NCBI GenBank assembly: GCA_903887975.1 | Contig: CAISSD010000155.1 | Location: forward strand, 1-5,896 | Length of the DNA stretch: 5,896 nucleotides | Reading direction: 5' to 3' | Origin: an uncultured Legionellaceae bacterium | GTDB taxonomy: Bacteria; Pseudomonadota; Gammaproteobacteria; Legionellales; Legionellaceae | Shown: piece by piece, positions 5,892 to 5,896 of the stretch | Numbering within the stretch: the stretch's first letter is position 1 | Layout: every line of letters starts with the position of its first letter | Program-made: the position numbers and the translations under genes | The notes under the pieces: model-generated | What the model was told of the DNA's origin: nothing | Database searches by the model: none | Seen by the model: the letters and a program-made list of their open reading frames with translations, nothing else

Positions 5892-5896
5892 GAGGC

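Noticed and set aside
5743..5896. Search for a small gene, tRNA or other RNA in the right-hand non-coding stretch
   Set aside because: No open frame with a ribosome binding site and no tRNA cloverleaf is seen. Only the weak hairpin and the repeat motif stand out.

Overview
This window reads as ordinary chromosomal DNA of a gammaproteobacterium. The proteins resemble those of that class, with an E. coli-like SmpB and GlmS and a PIN-PhoH ATPase. A PagP/Rcp-type lipid A palmitoyltransferase points to an LPS-bearing, outer-membrane cell. The moderately AT-leaning composition and an Rcp-like PagP would fit a Legionella/Coxiella-type lineage, but that placement is inference and I cannot name a species.

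Layout. (1) Positions 1-1819 on the minus strand form a two-gene unit: smpB (trans-translation factor), then, 11 bp after its stop codon, glmS (glucosamine-6-phosphate synthase). glmS runs off the left edge and lacks its C-terminal quarter. (2) A short divergent intergenic region of about 55 bp separates smpB from the plus-strand unit. (3) Positions 1875-5106 on the plus strand hold three tightly packed genes. The first is a PIN-domain/PhoH-family ATPase. After a 23 bp gap comes a CBS-less GMP reductase/IMP dehydrogenase family enzyme, best called guaC. The third is an alpha/beta-hydrolase carboxylesterase whose start overlaps the guaC stop in an ATGA. (4) After a 69 bp T-rich gap lies a pagP-like gene with a signal peptide. 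(5) The last 154 bp contain no gene. They hold a weak terminator-like hairpin and two copies of a 15-base TCCGTTCGnnnTGAG motif that resembles a dispersed REP-like palindromic repeat; the second copy is cut by the window edge.

Functionally the genes cover ribosome rescue (SmpB), amino-sugar supply for peptidoglycan and LPS (GlmS), RNA metabolism (PIN-PhoH), purine nucleotide interconversion (GuaC), ester hydrolysis (unknown substrate) and outer-membrane lipid A remodelling (PagP). I see no mobile element, CRISPR array, tRNA, rRNA or toxin-antitoxin locus, and no clearly new multi-gene system. The items most worth a second look are the mixed IMPDH/GMPR signature of guaC, its coupling to an esterase, the atypical C-terminus of PagP and the repeat at the right edge.
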